NCBI GenBank assembly: GCA_021815245.1
Contig: JAKAHF010000008.1
Location: 1-12,977, forward strand
Direction of reading: 5' to 3'
DNA from: Actinomycetes bacterium
Lineage (GTDB): Bacteria; Actinomycetota; Thermoleophilia; RBG-16-64-13
Length of the DNA: 12,977 nucleotides
Below the pieces are notes generated by a model. That model saw only the letters and a list, made by a program, of their open reading frames with translations. It had not been told where the DNA came from and made no database searches. Below are positions 1 to 6,889 of the stretch, piece by piece (the first letter of the stretch is position 1; every line of letters starts with the position of its first letter). The position numbers and the translations under genes were made by a program.

Positions 1-743
1 GGAGCAAGGGGCGCGACCCTGAAGAGCTCGAGCAGAGAGATCCCCTCCTCGGCGGCACCGGCTTCCCAGGCCATGCGGATGCCGTCACCCATCTTCGCTG
101 TGTTGCCGATGGGGATGACGTCGCGCCCCAACTCGTAACCGCAGTAGCGCTTGATCCACTCCTTGTTGTTGGCGAATCCTCCGGTGGCCACCAGCACCGC
201 GCCGGCCGCGACCTCCGTCTCCTCCCCGTCGGTTTCGACGACGACGCCCGAGATGTGCCCCTTGTGCTTCACGAGTCCTGTGACGGGCGTCTCGGCAAAC
301 ATCGCCACGCCCAGGCTCTTCGCCCGCGTCACCAGAGCTTTGACGACAGCCTCACCTTTGCCCTTGATCACGTGGTACGTGCGAGGGGCCTCGGGCATGT
401 TGATCGTGGCTTCAGTGAAGACGGTGCCCCGCTCCTGCAGCCATCTGATGGTCGAAGCCGATTCGTCGATGATAGCCCTGACCAGCCGGGGATTGGCCCG
501 CCAGTGGCTGTAGTCCATGATGCTCTTGAAAGCCTGGTCGCGGGTGAAGTCGATGTAGCGCTCGCGCTGCAGGTCGCTCTCCACGGCGAAGGTGCCATGG
601 ATGAAGTTCGTCGTGCCGCCGAAGGAGCGCTGCTTTTCGAAAACGACCACTGTCACACCAGCCTCAGCCAGAGTGACAGCGGCCGCAAGCCCTGCCGCGC
701 CCGACCCGACTACGATGACGTCGGCCCGCGCCGGGACGTTCAT
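1..743 (-). CDS. FAD-dependent oxidoreductase, fumarate reductase/succinate dehydrogenase flavoprotein type (paralogue 2, C-terminus off window)
   Basis: This is the N-terminal 247 residues of a soluble FAD_binding_2 flavoprotein; the rest lies beyond the left edge. The start is an ATG whose last bases overlap the TGA of the preceding flavoprotein gene (ATGA, 743-740), so translation is probably coupled; no strong Shine-Dalgarno is visible. The N-terminus carries the dinucleotide-binding motif VVGSGAAGLAAA followed by VFEKQ at the end of the second strand, so it binds FAD. No signal peptide or Tat motif is present, so it should be cytoplasmic. By eye it aligns almost without gaps to the neighbouring 483-residue flavoprotein and is roughly two-thirds identical, sharing for example GTFAVESD, MDYSHW, ANPRLVRAIIDES, ATINMPE and GEAVVKALV. 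This indicates a tandem duplication. The substrate is unknown: an enoate, keto-acid or cyclic ketone redox reaction is plausible. The flavoprotein family is clear and the specific function is not. Confidence 0.93.
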   Translation of the reverse strand, partial: MNVPARADVIVVGSGAAGLAAAVTLAEAGVTVVVFEKQRSFGGTTNFIHGTFAVESDLQRERYIDFTRDQAFKSIMDYSHWRANPRLVRAIIDESASTIRWLQERGTVFTEATINMPEAPRTYHVIKGKGEAVVKALVTRAKSLGVAMFAETPVTGLVKHKGHISGVVVETDGEETEVAAGAVLVATGGFANNKEWIKRYCGYELGRDVIPIGNTAKMGDGIRMAWEAGAAEEGISLLELFRVAPLA

Positions 744-2191
744 CGCCCGAGATACTTCAGCGCGCACTTGCCGGCGATGCGGCCCGAGTTGAGCGCGAAG
801 GCCGAGGCCAAGCCCGACGAGCTCTTGATGGGATAGCTGTCGCCATACATGCCGCCCGCGTCGAAGCCGCCCGCGTACAGACCCGGGATGACGTTGTCCT
901 TCTTGTCGAGCACTTCGAGCTTGCCCGTCACCTTGATGCCGCCCATGGTGCCAAGGAAGACCGTGCGGGCCCGGGTGGCATAGAATCTCGGTCCGACGAG
1001 CGGACGCAGGTAGCGCGGGTCCTTGGCGAAGAGCGTGTCGTGGCCTTGGGCGCAGTAGCCGTTGTACTCGTCGACCGTCGCCTTGAGCACCGCGGGATCC
1101 ATCTGGAGCTGCGTGGCCAGCTCCTCGACCGAGTCGGCCGCGAACACTTCGGTACTGCCGTGTTCGAGGGCTGCCCGAATCTCATCGCGCAGGTTGGTCA
1201 GTTTGCAGCCGGGCGGCAACTCTCTGAGCGTGCCCTTGTCGATGCCGCGCGTCGTCAGCCGGTCGATGATCGAATCGTCGAACAGGCTGTACGTGCAGCC
1301 GTCCTTCTTGTAGCGGCCTTGGGCATTGCCCAGTGGCGTATCCCAGAAGGTGATGGTCTCGTCGCAGAAGCGCTCTCCGCCGGCCGTGACCCAAAGATCG
1401 GGCTGGCACGATGCCTGCTCGAGGTGGCACCCCATCGCGAACTCCTCGCCCACCGGGGCTACGCGGAACATCTCAATGGTGCCCACGCCCTCCTCGGCCG
1501 CACCCAGTTCCCAGGCCATACGCAGACCGTCGCCCATCTTGCCGGTGTTGCCCACCGGGAAGAGATTGACGCCCAGGTCGTAGTCTGTGTACTTCTTGAC
1601 CCAGTCCTTGTTGTTGGCGTAGCCACCGCTCGCCACGATGACCGCCTTGACGGCCACCTCCACCTCGTCGCCGTCGGAATCGGCAATCACGCCACTGACC
1701 CGGTTGCCTTCCTTGAGGATCTCCGTAACTGGCGTGCCGGGCACGAGGATGACGCCTTTCGCCTTCGCCTGGTCGACCAGCGCTTTGACCACCGCTTCGC
1801 CCGCGCCTTTGATGGTGTGGTAGGTGAGCGGCGACTCAGGCATGTTGATGGTCGCGTCGATGAACACGACTCCCTGACTCTGCAGCCAGGAAATGGTCGC
1901 ACCCGATTCGTCGATGATGGCCCGCACCAGTCTAGGGTTGGCCATCCAGTGGCTGTAGTCCATGGTGTTCTTGAAGCACTGGTCGCGCGTATAGTCGACG
2001 TAGCGCTCACGCTGCATGTCGCTCTCGACCGCGAAGGTGCCCTGGAAGAAGTTCGAGGTGCCGCCGAGCGACTTCTGTTTCTCGAACACAATGACCTTCG
2101 CGCCGCCCTCGGCCAGCGTCAGGGCAGCGGCCAGGCCGGTGGCACCGGAGCCAATGACCGCTACGTCGGCGCTTTCAGGAATCGAGGCCAT
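740..2191 (-). CDS. FAD-dependent oxidoreductase, fumarate reductase/succinate dehydrogenase flavoprotein type (paralogue 1)
   Basis: A complete 483-residue soluble flavoprotein of the FAD_binding_2 family. The ATG at 2191 is chosen because AAAAGGGG lies 6 bases upstream; an ATG-like extension to 2230 lacks such a site and precedes the domain. The FAD motif IGSGATG is at residues 13-19, VFEKQ at 35-39, and the C-terminal FAD-cap contact GLYAGGFDAGG at 437-447, ending in GRIAGK near 470. Family fumarate reductases usually have TTRD with a proton-donor Arg and HHTMGG with substrate-binding His. Here the matching places read TFWDTP (281-286) and FLGTMGG (412-418), and the usual substrate Arg near GANR is replaced by GDSYP (450-454). 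So it is unlikely to reduce fumarate itself. The absence of a signal peptide or haem motifs points to a cytoplasmic enzyme fed by soluble partners, and the Fe-S/GltD fusion gene just upstream is the obvious donor or acceptor. Its stop overlaps the start of paralogue 2. Direction and substrate are inferred. Confidence 0.95.
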   Translation of the reverse strand: MASIPESADVAVIGSGATGLAAALTLAEGGAKVIVFEKQKSLGGTSNFFQGTFAVESDMQRERYVDYTRDQCFKNTMDYSHWMANPRLVRAIIDESGATISWLQSQGVVFIDATINMPESPLTYHTIKGAGEAVVKALVDQAKAKGVILVPGTPVTEILKEGNRVSGVIADSDGDEVEVAVKAVIVASGGYANNKDWVKKYTDYDLGVNLFPVGNTGKMGDGLRMAWELGAAEEGVGTIEMFRVAPVGEEFAMGCHLEQASCQPDLWVTAGGERFCDETITFWDTPLGNAQGRYKKDGCTYSLFDDSIIDRLTTRGIDKGTLRELPPGCKLTNLRDEIRAALEHGSTEVFAADSVEELATQLQMDPAVLKATVDEYNGYCAQGHDTLFAKDPRYLRPLVGPRFYATRARTVFLGTMGGIKVTGKLEVLDKKDNVIPGLYAGGFDAGGMYGDSYPIKSSSGLASAFALNSGRIAGKCALKYLGR

Positions 2192-2197
2192 GTCTAT

Positions 2198-2202
2198 CCC
2201 CT
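2198..2202 (-). promoter_or_regulatory. Ribosome binding site for the 483-residue flavoprotein
   Basis: AGGGG within AAAAGGGG lies 6 bases before the ATG at 2191. It decides between this start and an in-frame start 39 bases upstream, which has no comparable site. The surrounding 92-base gap (2192-2283) shows no convincing hairpin or promoter. Confidence 0.7.
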
Positions 2203-2283
2203 TTTGGTAGGAGGTTGGTTGCGACCGCATCGTGCCGGCGGGCGCACTCTCGGGGCCGTGGGTTCACTTCAACTCGACTCCCA

Positions 2284-4395
2284 CTAGTAGCTGCCCCAGA
2301 ACTTGACTGTCTGAATCTTCAGCCGCAGATCGCACTGCAGGCACCGCTCCGACTCATGCGCCGCCTCGTCGTCATCCATCGTGCGGCTCATCTCGCAGAA
2401 TCCGATCAGTCGCTCCTCCGCCGGAAGCAGGCAGGTCTCGGCCGGGCGGGTCAACTGGGCGAAACCCTCCCCCGGGCCCAGGCGCTTCTCGGGCTCGGGC
2501 TGTGGAGCCAACTTGCGCTCGACGCGTCCATTACCACCAAGGAACTTGTCGATGGCGATGGCCGCTTTGCGCCCGGAAGCTATCGCTTTGATGACGGTCG
2601 CCGTGCCGTACGCCGCGTCGCCGGCGGCGAACACACCCTCGCGGCTGGCCTGTTGCGAGAACTCGTCGAGCTCCACCAAGCCGCGGTCTGTCTTGTCAAC
2701 GCCGAACTCCTCGGGCAGGTCAGGCTTCTGGCCGACGGCAAAGATGACGGTGTCTGCTTCGACCACGTGGTTGGAGTCCTCCACCGTCTCGATCTGCGGC
2801 ACGCCGTTCTCGTCGAAGGAGAAGTTGTCAACATCGAGGAGTTCCACGCCGGTCACCCGCCCGTCGGCCGTGTGGATGCGCGCGGACGTGTGGGCCGCGT
2901 CGACGGTTATGCCCTCGTCTTCGCCCTGTTCAATCTCCTCGGCGCTCGCAGGCATCTCCGCCCGGCATTCGAGACACGCGATGTGGACCTCTTCGGCGCC
3001 GAGGCGGCGCGCTACGCGGGCGCAATCGAACGCCACGTTGCCGCCGCCCAGCACTACCACACGCTTGCCGACGGTCACGGGGTTGCCCAACGCCACGTCG
3101 CGCAAGAAGCTCACGCTGACCAGGGTACCCTCGCTGTTCGCGCCCGGCAGTCGCAGTTTCGACCCTTTGTGGGCGCCTACCGCCACGAGCACGGCGTCGT
3201 AGCCCTCATCGAGGAGGACGCCAACCGACTCCACCCGGGTGCCGGTCTCGATGACCACGCCGGCGTTCGCGATCTCATCGATCTCGCCCTGCAGCACCTC
3301 ACGGGGCAGCCGGTACTCGGGTACGCCGTAGCGCAGCATGCCGCCCGCCTCGGGCAGGGCTTCGAACACCTTGACCTCATGCCCCTGCAGCCGCAGCACG
3401 TAGGCCGCCGTCAGGCCGGCAGGCCCGGCTCCGACGATGGCGACCCGCTTGCCCGTGTCGTCCTTGGGAGTCGACTTCTCTTTCCAGATAGCCTCGCTGT
3501 CACGTGAAGCCGCATAGCGCTTGAGCTCTCTGATCGAAACGGCCTCGTTGACGTCGCCCCTGCGGCACTCGGCCTCACACGGATGCTCGCAGACATATCC
3601 CAGCACCAGCGGGAACGGCACCTTCTCGCGAATCACGGCGACTGCGGTCGCGCAGTCGCCCTCTTTGATTGCCCGCACGTAGCGGGGCACATCGATCTCA
3701 GCAGGGCAGGTGCTGCGGCACGGTACGAGGGCCGCCTTGCGGTTCTGTGCCTGCATGACCTCTTCGGTGTCTTGGATCGCCCCGGTCGGGCAGACCTCAG
3801 CGCACGAACCGCAGAATCTGCAGCCCGACTCGGCGAGCGGCCCGCCGGCCCGGGTGTAGATGTAGGTCTCGCTCTCCTTCTTGTTGTAGCGGAGCACGTC
3901 GACCCGGCGGAAATCGGCACAGGCCCGCACGCACCGCCCGCACAGCACGCACTTGTTGGGGTCGTAGATGAAGAGCGGGTTGCTGCTCGTTACCGGCAGG
4001 AGCTTCGGCCGACGGTTGACCCGCAGTTCTTCGACGCCGAGGTACTGCTTGAGCGACTGCAACTCGCAGTTGAGATACTTCTGGCAGGTGCCGCATTCGG
4101 GCGGATGCCCGACCAGCAACAACTCCATGGCCAGCCTGCGCAGACGGGCGATCTCGTCCGACTGGGTGGTAACGACCAACCCGTCGGCGACGGGGGTCGA
4201 GCAAGAGGCAACCACGCCTTCGACACCATCGACCTCGACCACGCAGAGTCTGCAGACCCCCCCGGGTGGGAGATCGGGGTGGTCGCAGAGGTGCGGCACA
4301 TAGATGCCGGCGTCAAGAGCGGCCCGCAGCACGCTGGTTCCCGCCTCGGCCGAGACTTCGCGTCCGTCGATGCTGAGCTTCACGGTGTCGCTCAT
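2284..4395 (-). CDS. Fusion oxidoreductase: NuoG-like Fe-S N-terminus joined to GltD-like FAD/NAD(P)H domain
   Basis: A 703-residue electron-transfer protein. The ATG at 4395 overlaps the stop of the NuoF-like gene (ATGA) and has GGAGG 6 bases upstream. Domains in order: [2Fe-2S] ferredoxin fold with C37, C48, C51, C65; NuoG-type His-Cys cluster H97-x3-C101-x2-C104-x5-C110; two ferredoxin-like [4Fe-4S] motifs, C149/C152/C155/C159 and C192/C195/C198/C202; GltD-type N-terminal cysteines C226, C230, C269, C273, C277; FAD motif GAGPAG (322-327); NAD(P) motif GGGNVA (450-455); second FAD contact AAGDAA (590-595); and a C-terminal RCLQC (684-688). Known family members of the GltD/NfnB type move electrons between NAD(P)H and Fe-S partners. 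Here the N-terminal domains give a wire to the NuoF-like neighbour. The region after the NAD(P) motif reads CLECRAEMPA instead of YRRxxxEMPA, so NADPH use is uncertain. It probably links NAD(P)H, ferredoxin and the flavoproteins downstream; bifurcation is possible but unproven. Confidence 0.93.
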   Translation of the reverse strand: MSDTVKLSIDGREVSAEAGTSVLRAALDAGIYVPHLCDHPDLPPGGVCRLCVVEVDGVEGVVASCSTPVADGLVVTTQSDEIARLRRLAMELLLVGHPPECGTCQKYLNCELQSLKQYLGVEELRVNRRPKLLPVTSSNPLFIYDPNKCVLCGRCVRACADFRRVDVLRYNKKESETYIYTRAGGPLAESGCRFCGSCAEVCPTGAIQDTEEVMQAQNRKAALVPCRSTCPAEIDVPRYVRAIKEGDCATAVAVIREKVPFPLVLGYVCEHPCEAECRRGDVNEAVSIRELKRYAASRDSEAIWKEKSTPKDDTGKRVAIVGAGPAGLTAAYVLRLQGHEVKVFEALPEAGGMLRYGVPEYRLPREVLQGEIDEIANAGVVIETGTRVESVGVLLDEGYDAVLVAVGAHKGSKLRLPGANSEGTLVSVSFLRDVALGNPVTVGKRVVVLGGGNVAFDCARVARRLGAEEVHIACLECRAEMPASAEEIEQGEDEGITVDAAHTSARIHTADGRVTGVELLDVDNFSFDENGVPQIETVEDSNHVVEADTVIFAVGQKPDLPEEFGVDKTDRGLVELDEFSQQASREGVFAAGDAAYGTATVIKAIASGRKAAIAIDKFLGGNGRVERKLAPQPEPEKRLGPGEGFAQLTRPAETCLLPAEERLIGFCEMSRTMDDDEAAHESERCLQCDLRLKIQTVKFWGSY

Positions 4396-5522
4396 CGCCC
4401 GCCTCCCGGGCAACGCTTGGCGTCGAGGTGCGCCTTGAAGTCGTCGGCGAAGAGATCGAGGGCGCTCAAGGCCGGCAGGGCCGCGCCCCAGCCCACGCTG
4501 CAGATGCTGCCGGTCTTCATGGCCCGGCCCAGTTCGTGCAGCAATTCCATCTGCTCGCCGGTGGCCTTGCCGTCGATCACGTCGTTCAAGATGTCGAGCA
4601 CCTGCCGCGACCCTTCGCGGCAGAACACGCACTTGCCGCACGACTCCTCGTGAAGGCGCGCGGTCACGTCGCGGGCCATCTCGACGCCGCAGCGTCCGCA
4701 CTGGAAGACTTCGATGCCGCCCCAACCCGGCGCGCAACCGACGCGCCGCAAAGCCTCGGGCTCGATTTCCGCGTCGAGAGCCTCACCGGTCAGAAATGGT
4801 GAGGCCGGTCCGCCGAATTGCGCAGCCTTGATAGCGGCCCGGGCGACGGCTCCGCGCGTCGCCACACCTACGGCCCCGGCGATGGTTGTGCCGGCGGGTA
4901 TCTCGATCGTAGACGGCTGCTCGACGTCACCAAAGACGGCAACCACGGCACCCGGTGCCTCAGCCAACGGCCGGTCCTCGAACAGCGCCGACACGGCTGC
5001 CAGCGTCTCGGCTCGCTCAACCAGGGTCGGCGCCCCGTTCACGTCCGCCACGTCGCCCGGCGCTCGCAGGTACGGCAGCGGTTGCCGGCCCTCGAGCCCC
5101 CGGATGAGGGCGGTCTCTTCCGCACCGGCCAGCGATGCGGGCACTCTCTCGATCCGCACGAGCGGCAACGACGCGCCGCCCGCCATCTCCTCGACGGCCC
5201 GCTCGAGCGCGGCCGTCTCTTCCGCATACTCGTCACTCACACACACGATACAGGTGTCGGCGCCGACCGCTCTGGCCCCGATCAGCAAACCCTCGAGCAC
5301 GGATCGAGGGTCGCGCCGCAACACAAAGCGCGCGACGCCGGTCCGCCGGTCACCGTCGACAGCGTTGCAGATGACGACCTTGCCTGCTCCCGGAGACTGC
5401 CGCACCGCCTCCCACCGCTCAGCCAACGGAAGGCCGGCGCCGCCTTTCTGGCGCAGCCCGGCCGCCCGCACCTCAACGAGGAGGACCTCAGGCTCCAGCG
5501 TGTATGCGCGCTCGGTTGTCAC
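4392..5522 (-). CDS. NuoF/HydB-like NADH-binding FMN and [4Fe-4S] subunit
   Basis: A 376-residue homologue of the 51-kDa NADH dehydrogenase subunit. It begins with GTG at 5522, with GGAGG 9 bases upstream, two bases after the stop of the ABM-family gene. Visible landmarks: the FMN/NADH glycine-rich stretch RQKGGAGLP (24-32, usually RGRGGAGFP), CNAVDGD (52-58, usually CNADEGE), AGAEETALI (132-140, usually CGEETALI), LEGRQPLPYLRAP, an SLBB-like region from about 195 to 245, and the N3-type cluster ESCGKCVFC with C295, C298, C301 plus C341 in GSICSVG. It therefore should oxidise or reduce NAD(H) through FMN and pass electrons to its Fe-S cluster. No thioredoxin-like [2Fe-2S] NuoE partner is encoded here, and the extra ferredoxin domains of HydB are absent. 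The overlapping downstream fusion gene supplies NuoG-like clusters and is the likely partner. Several FMN-pocket residues deviate from the family, so activity with NADH is likely rather than certain. Confidence 0.92.
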   Translation of the reverse strand: MTTERAYTLEPEVLLVEVRAAGLRQKGGAGLPLAERWEAVRQSPGAGKVVICNAVDGDRRTGVARFVLRRDPRSVLEGLLIGARAVGADTCIVCVSDEYAEETAALERAVEEMAGGASLPLVRIERVPASLAGAEETALIRGLEGRQPLPYLRAPGDVADVNGAPTLVERAETLAAVSALFEDRPLAEAPGAVVAVFGDVEQPSTIEIPAGTTIAGAVGVATRGAVARAAIKAAQFGGPASPFLTGEALDAEIEPEALRRVGCAPGWGGIEVFQCGRCGVEMARDVTARLHEESCGKCVFCREGSRQVLDILNDVIDGKATGEQMELLHELGRAMKTGSICSVGWGAALPALSALDLFADDFKAHLDAKRCPGGGR

Positions 5523-5524
5523 GG

Positions 5525-5812
5525 TCAGGCGACCTCCACCCAGTGGCCGATCTCGCCGGGGGCCGCGAATAGCGGCTCGATGGTGGCGGCGAACTTCTTG
5601 AAATGCTCGGTCGACAGGTGGTAGGCGACCGCTTCGTCATTCTCGTACTGCTCGTAGAAGACGAAGTCGCTCGGATTCTCCGCCGAGCGATGCAACGAGT
5701 AGAGAAGGGCGCCCGGGTCGCTCATGACCAGGGGCTGCATCCACTTGTACGCGGCGATGAAGTCCTCGCACTTGTCGGGCTGCACGTGCACCTTCGCGGT
5801 GATTATTCTCAT
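5525..5812 (-). CDS. Antibiotic biosynthesis monooxygenase (ABM) fold protein, YgiN-like
   Basis: A 95-residue single-domain protein with the dimeric alpha+beta-barrel (ABM) pattern: an opening strand MRIITAKVHVQPDK, a helix with EDFIAAYKWM, the PGALLYSLHRS strand, FVFYEQYEN, and HLSTEHFKKF. The ATG at 5812 is well supported by GGAGGG 7 bases upstream. Known members include cofactor-free quinol monooxygenases such as YgiN, and non-oxygenase isomerases such as LsrG. The fold alone does not tell which reaction applies. It ends two bases before the GTG of the NuoF-like gene, so it is cotranscribed with the Fe-S/flavin module. A role on a quinone-like or unsaturated intermediate of that pathway is possible. 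Family assignment is good; function is a guess. Confidence 0.88.
   Translation of the reverse strand: MRIITAKVHVQPDKCEDFIAAYKWMQPLVMSDPGALLYSLHRSAENPSDFVFYEQYENDEAVAYHLSTEHFKKFAATIEPLFAAPGEIGHWVEVA
5533..5537 (-). promoter_or_regulatory. Ribosome binding site supporting the GTG start of the NuoF-like gene
   Basis: GGAGG lies 9 bases before the GTG at 5522, inside the 3' end of the preceding ABM-family gene. It supports the GTG as the real start and tight coupling of the two genes. Confidence 0.65.
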
Positions 5813-5850
5813 GGTCGATCCCTCCGATACTGCTGAATAATGAGCATCCC

Positions 5851-5872
5851 GCCCCGCGGAAAATCGCGGGGC
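5851..5872 (-). terminator. GC-rich stem-loop between the aldo/keto reductase and ABM-protein genes
   Basis: A perfect 8-bp stem (GCCCCGCG paired with CGCGGGGC) closes a 6-base loop, ATTTTC on the minus strand. It begins two bases after the TAG of the aldo/keto reductase gene. No U-run follows, so it is not a classic intrinsic terminator. It may pause or partly stop transcription, or protect the 3' end of the upstream transcript. The next gene starts about 40 bases downstream with its own strong ribosome binding site. Confidence 0.6.
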
Positions 5873-5874
5873 TT

Positions 5875-6885
5875 CTATCCGAAATCAATGCCGTAGCCCC
5901 GCGCATAGAACATGGTCGGGGGAGGTCGAAGCGCCTTCCACACGTCGTCGCAAGCCGCGAGGTCGTCGGCGCTCAACTCCAGTTCGAGTGCTCCGAGATT
6001 CTCCTCCAACTGCTCCACCGACGAGACACCGCACACGATCGAGCTCACCATGGGCTGTCGGAGGCACCAGGCCAGCGCGAACTGGGAAAGGCTGCGATTG
6101 CCGGCGATCTCCTTGAGGCGAGCGACGGCGTTGAAGTAGCGACGGTCCCAGGTTGAGGGATAAGGCTTGACTCCCGGGGGTGGCGGCGCATCGGGATCGT
6201 AGGCGAGGAACTTGCCCGACAGCATGCCGCCGGCCAGCGCGCCCCACACGTTGATGCCCACGCCTTCAGCCTCGCAGAGACGCGTCATCTCCAGCTCGCA
6301 ATCGCGGGTGAGCAGGCTGTACACCAACTGGATGCAGTCGATACTCGCGAGACCCTTCTTGTCGGTGTACCACAGGGCCTTGCACAGCTGCCAGGCGTAG
6401 AAGTTGGAGAGACCGACGTAGAGCACCTTGCCTTCGCGCACCAGATCGTTCATCGTCTCGAGGGTCTCCTCGAGCGGCGTGGTGTAGTCAGGCTCGTGCA
6501 GGTAGTAGATGTCGACGTAGTCGGTCTGCAGACGCCTGAGGCTGGCTTCGATGCCCTGCCGCAGGTGCTTGCGGTTCAACCCTCGATCGTTGGCCCCCGG
6601 CCCGGTGACCGCCGCGACCTTGGTGGTGAGCACCACCGATTCGCGGCGGCCCTTCAGCAGGCGGCCGACCATCTCTTCGGCAGGTCCCCGTTCGGGGGTG
6701 TCCCACCGGTCTTTGCCGTAGATGTCGGCGGTGTCGACACAGTTGATACCCGCGTCGAGCGCCCGGTCGACGATGCGCCGCGCGGTGGCCTCGTCGACCT
6801 TGTTGCCGAACCAGAGGCTGCCGAGCGCGAGCGCCGACAGCTTCAGGCCCGACCTGCCCATTCTGAGATAGCTCATCTGCGGCAT
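5875..6885 (-). CDS. Aldo/keto reductase
   Basis: A 336-residue AKR-superfamily enzyme, full length for the family. The catalytic tetrad is visible as D51 and Y56 (VDTADIYG), K89 (LTTKV) and H130 (YYLHEPD). The opening RMGRSGLKLSALALGS is the usual first strand of the barrel. Members reduce aldehydes or ketones to alcohols using NADPH in the cytoplasm. The ATG at 6885 is 4 bases after the stop of the LivF-like gene; the ribosome binding site is weak (GGGCGG), so translation may depend on coupling. An alternative ATG at 6876 has no better site. Location between a complete importer and a redox module suggests it acts on the imported compound or on a pathway intermediate. The substrate cannot be read from the sequence. 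Confidence 0.95.
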   Translation of the reverse strand: MPQMSYLRMGRSGLKLSALALGSLWFGNKVDEATARRIVDRALDAGINCVDTADIYGKDRWDTPERGPAEEMVGRLLKGRRESVVLTTKVAAVTGPGANDRGLNRKHLRQGIEASLRRLQTDYVDIYYLHEPDYTTPLEETLETMNDLVREGKVLYVGLSNFYAWQLCKALWYTDKKGLASIDCIQLVYSLLTRDCELEMTRLCEAEGVGINVWGALAGGMLSGKFLAYDPDAPPPPGVKPYPSTWDRRYFNAVARLKEIAGNRSLSQFALAWCLRQPMVSSIVCGVSSVEQLEENLGALELELSADDLAACDDVWKALRPPPTMFYARGYGIDFG

Positions 6886-6889
6886 TACT

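Noticed and set aside
2192..2283. Possible hairpin or promoter between the fusion gene and the flavoprotein gene
   Set aside because: Only a 5-bp GTGGG/CCCAC pair around a long loop is visible, which is too weak, and no -35/-10 pair was found.
1040..2287. Long plus-strand open frame (415 codons) opposite the 483-residue flavoprotein gene
   Set aside because: It is antisense to a well-supported gene, shows no recognisable domain, and long stop-free antisense frames are expected in GC-rich DNA.
2215..4653. Long plus-strand open frames (430 and 356 codons) opposite the NuoG/GltD fusion gene
   Set aside because: The minus strand carries a full set of Fe-S and nucleotide-binding motifs; the plus-strand translations have none and no good ribosome binding site.
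4396..4737. N-terminal extension of the fusion protein upstream of 4395
   Set aside because: The extra 114 residues are an Arg-rich out-of-frame reading of the NuoF-like gene, and a strong ribosome binding site sits right before the ATG at 4395.
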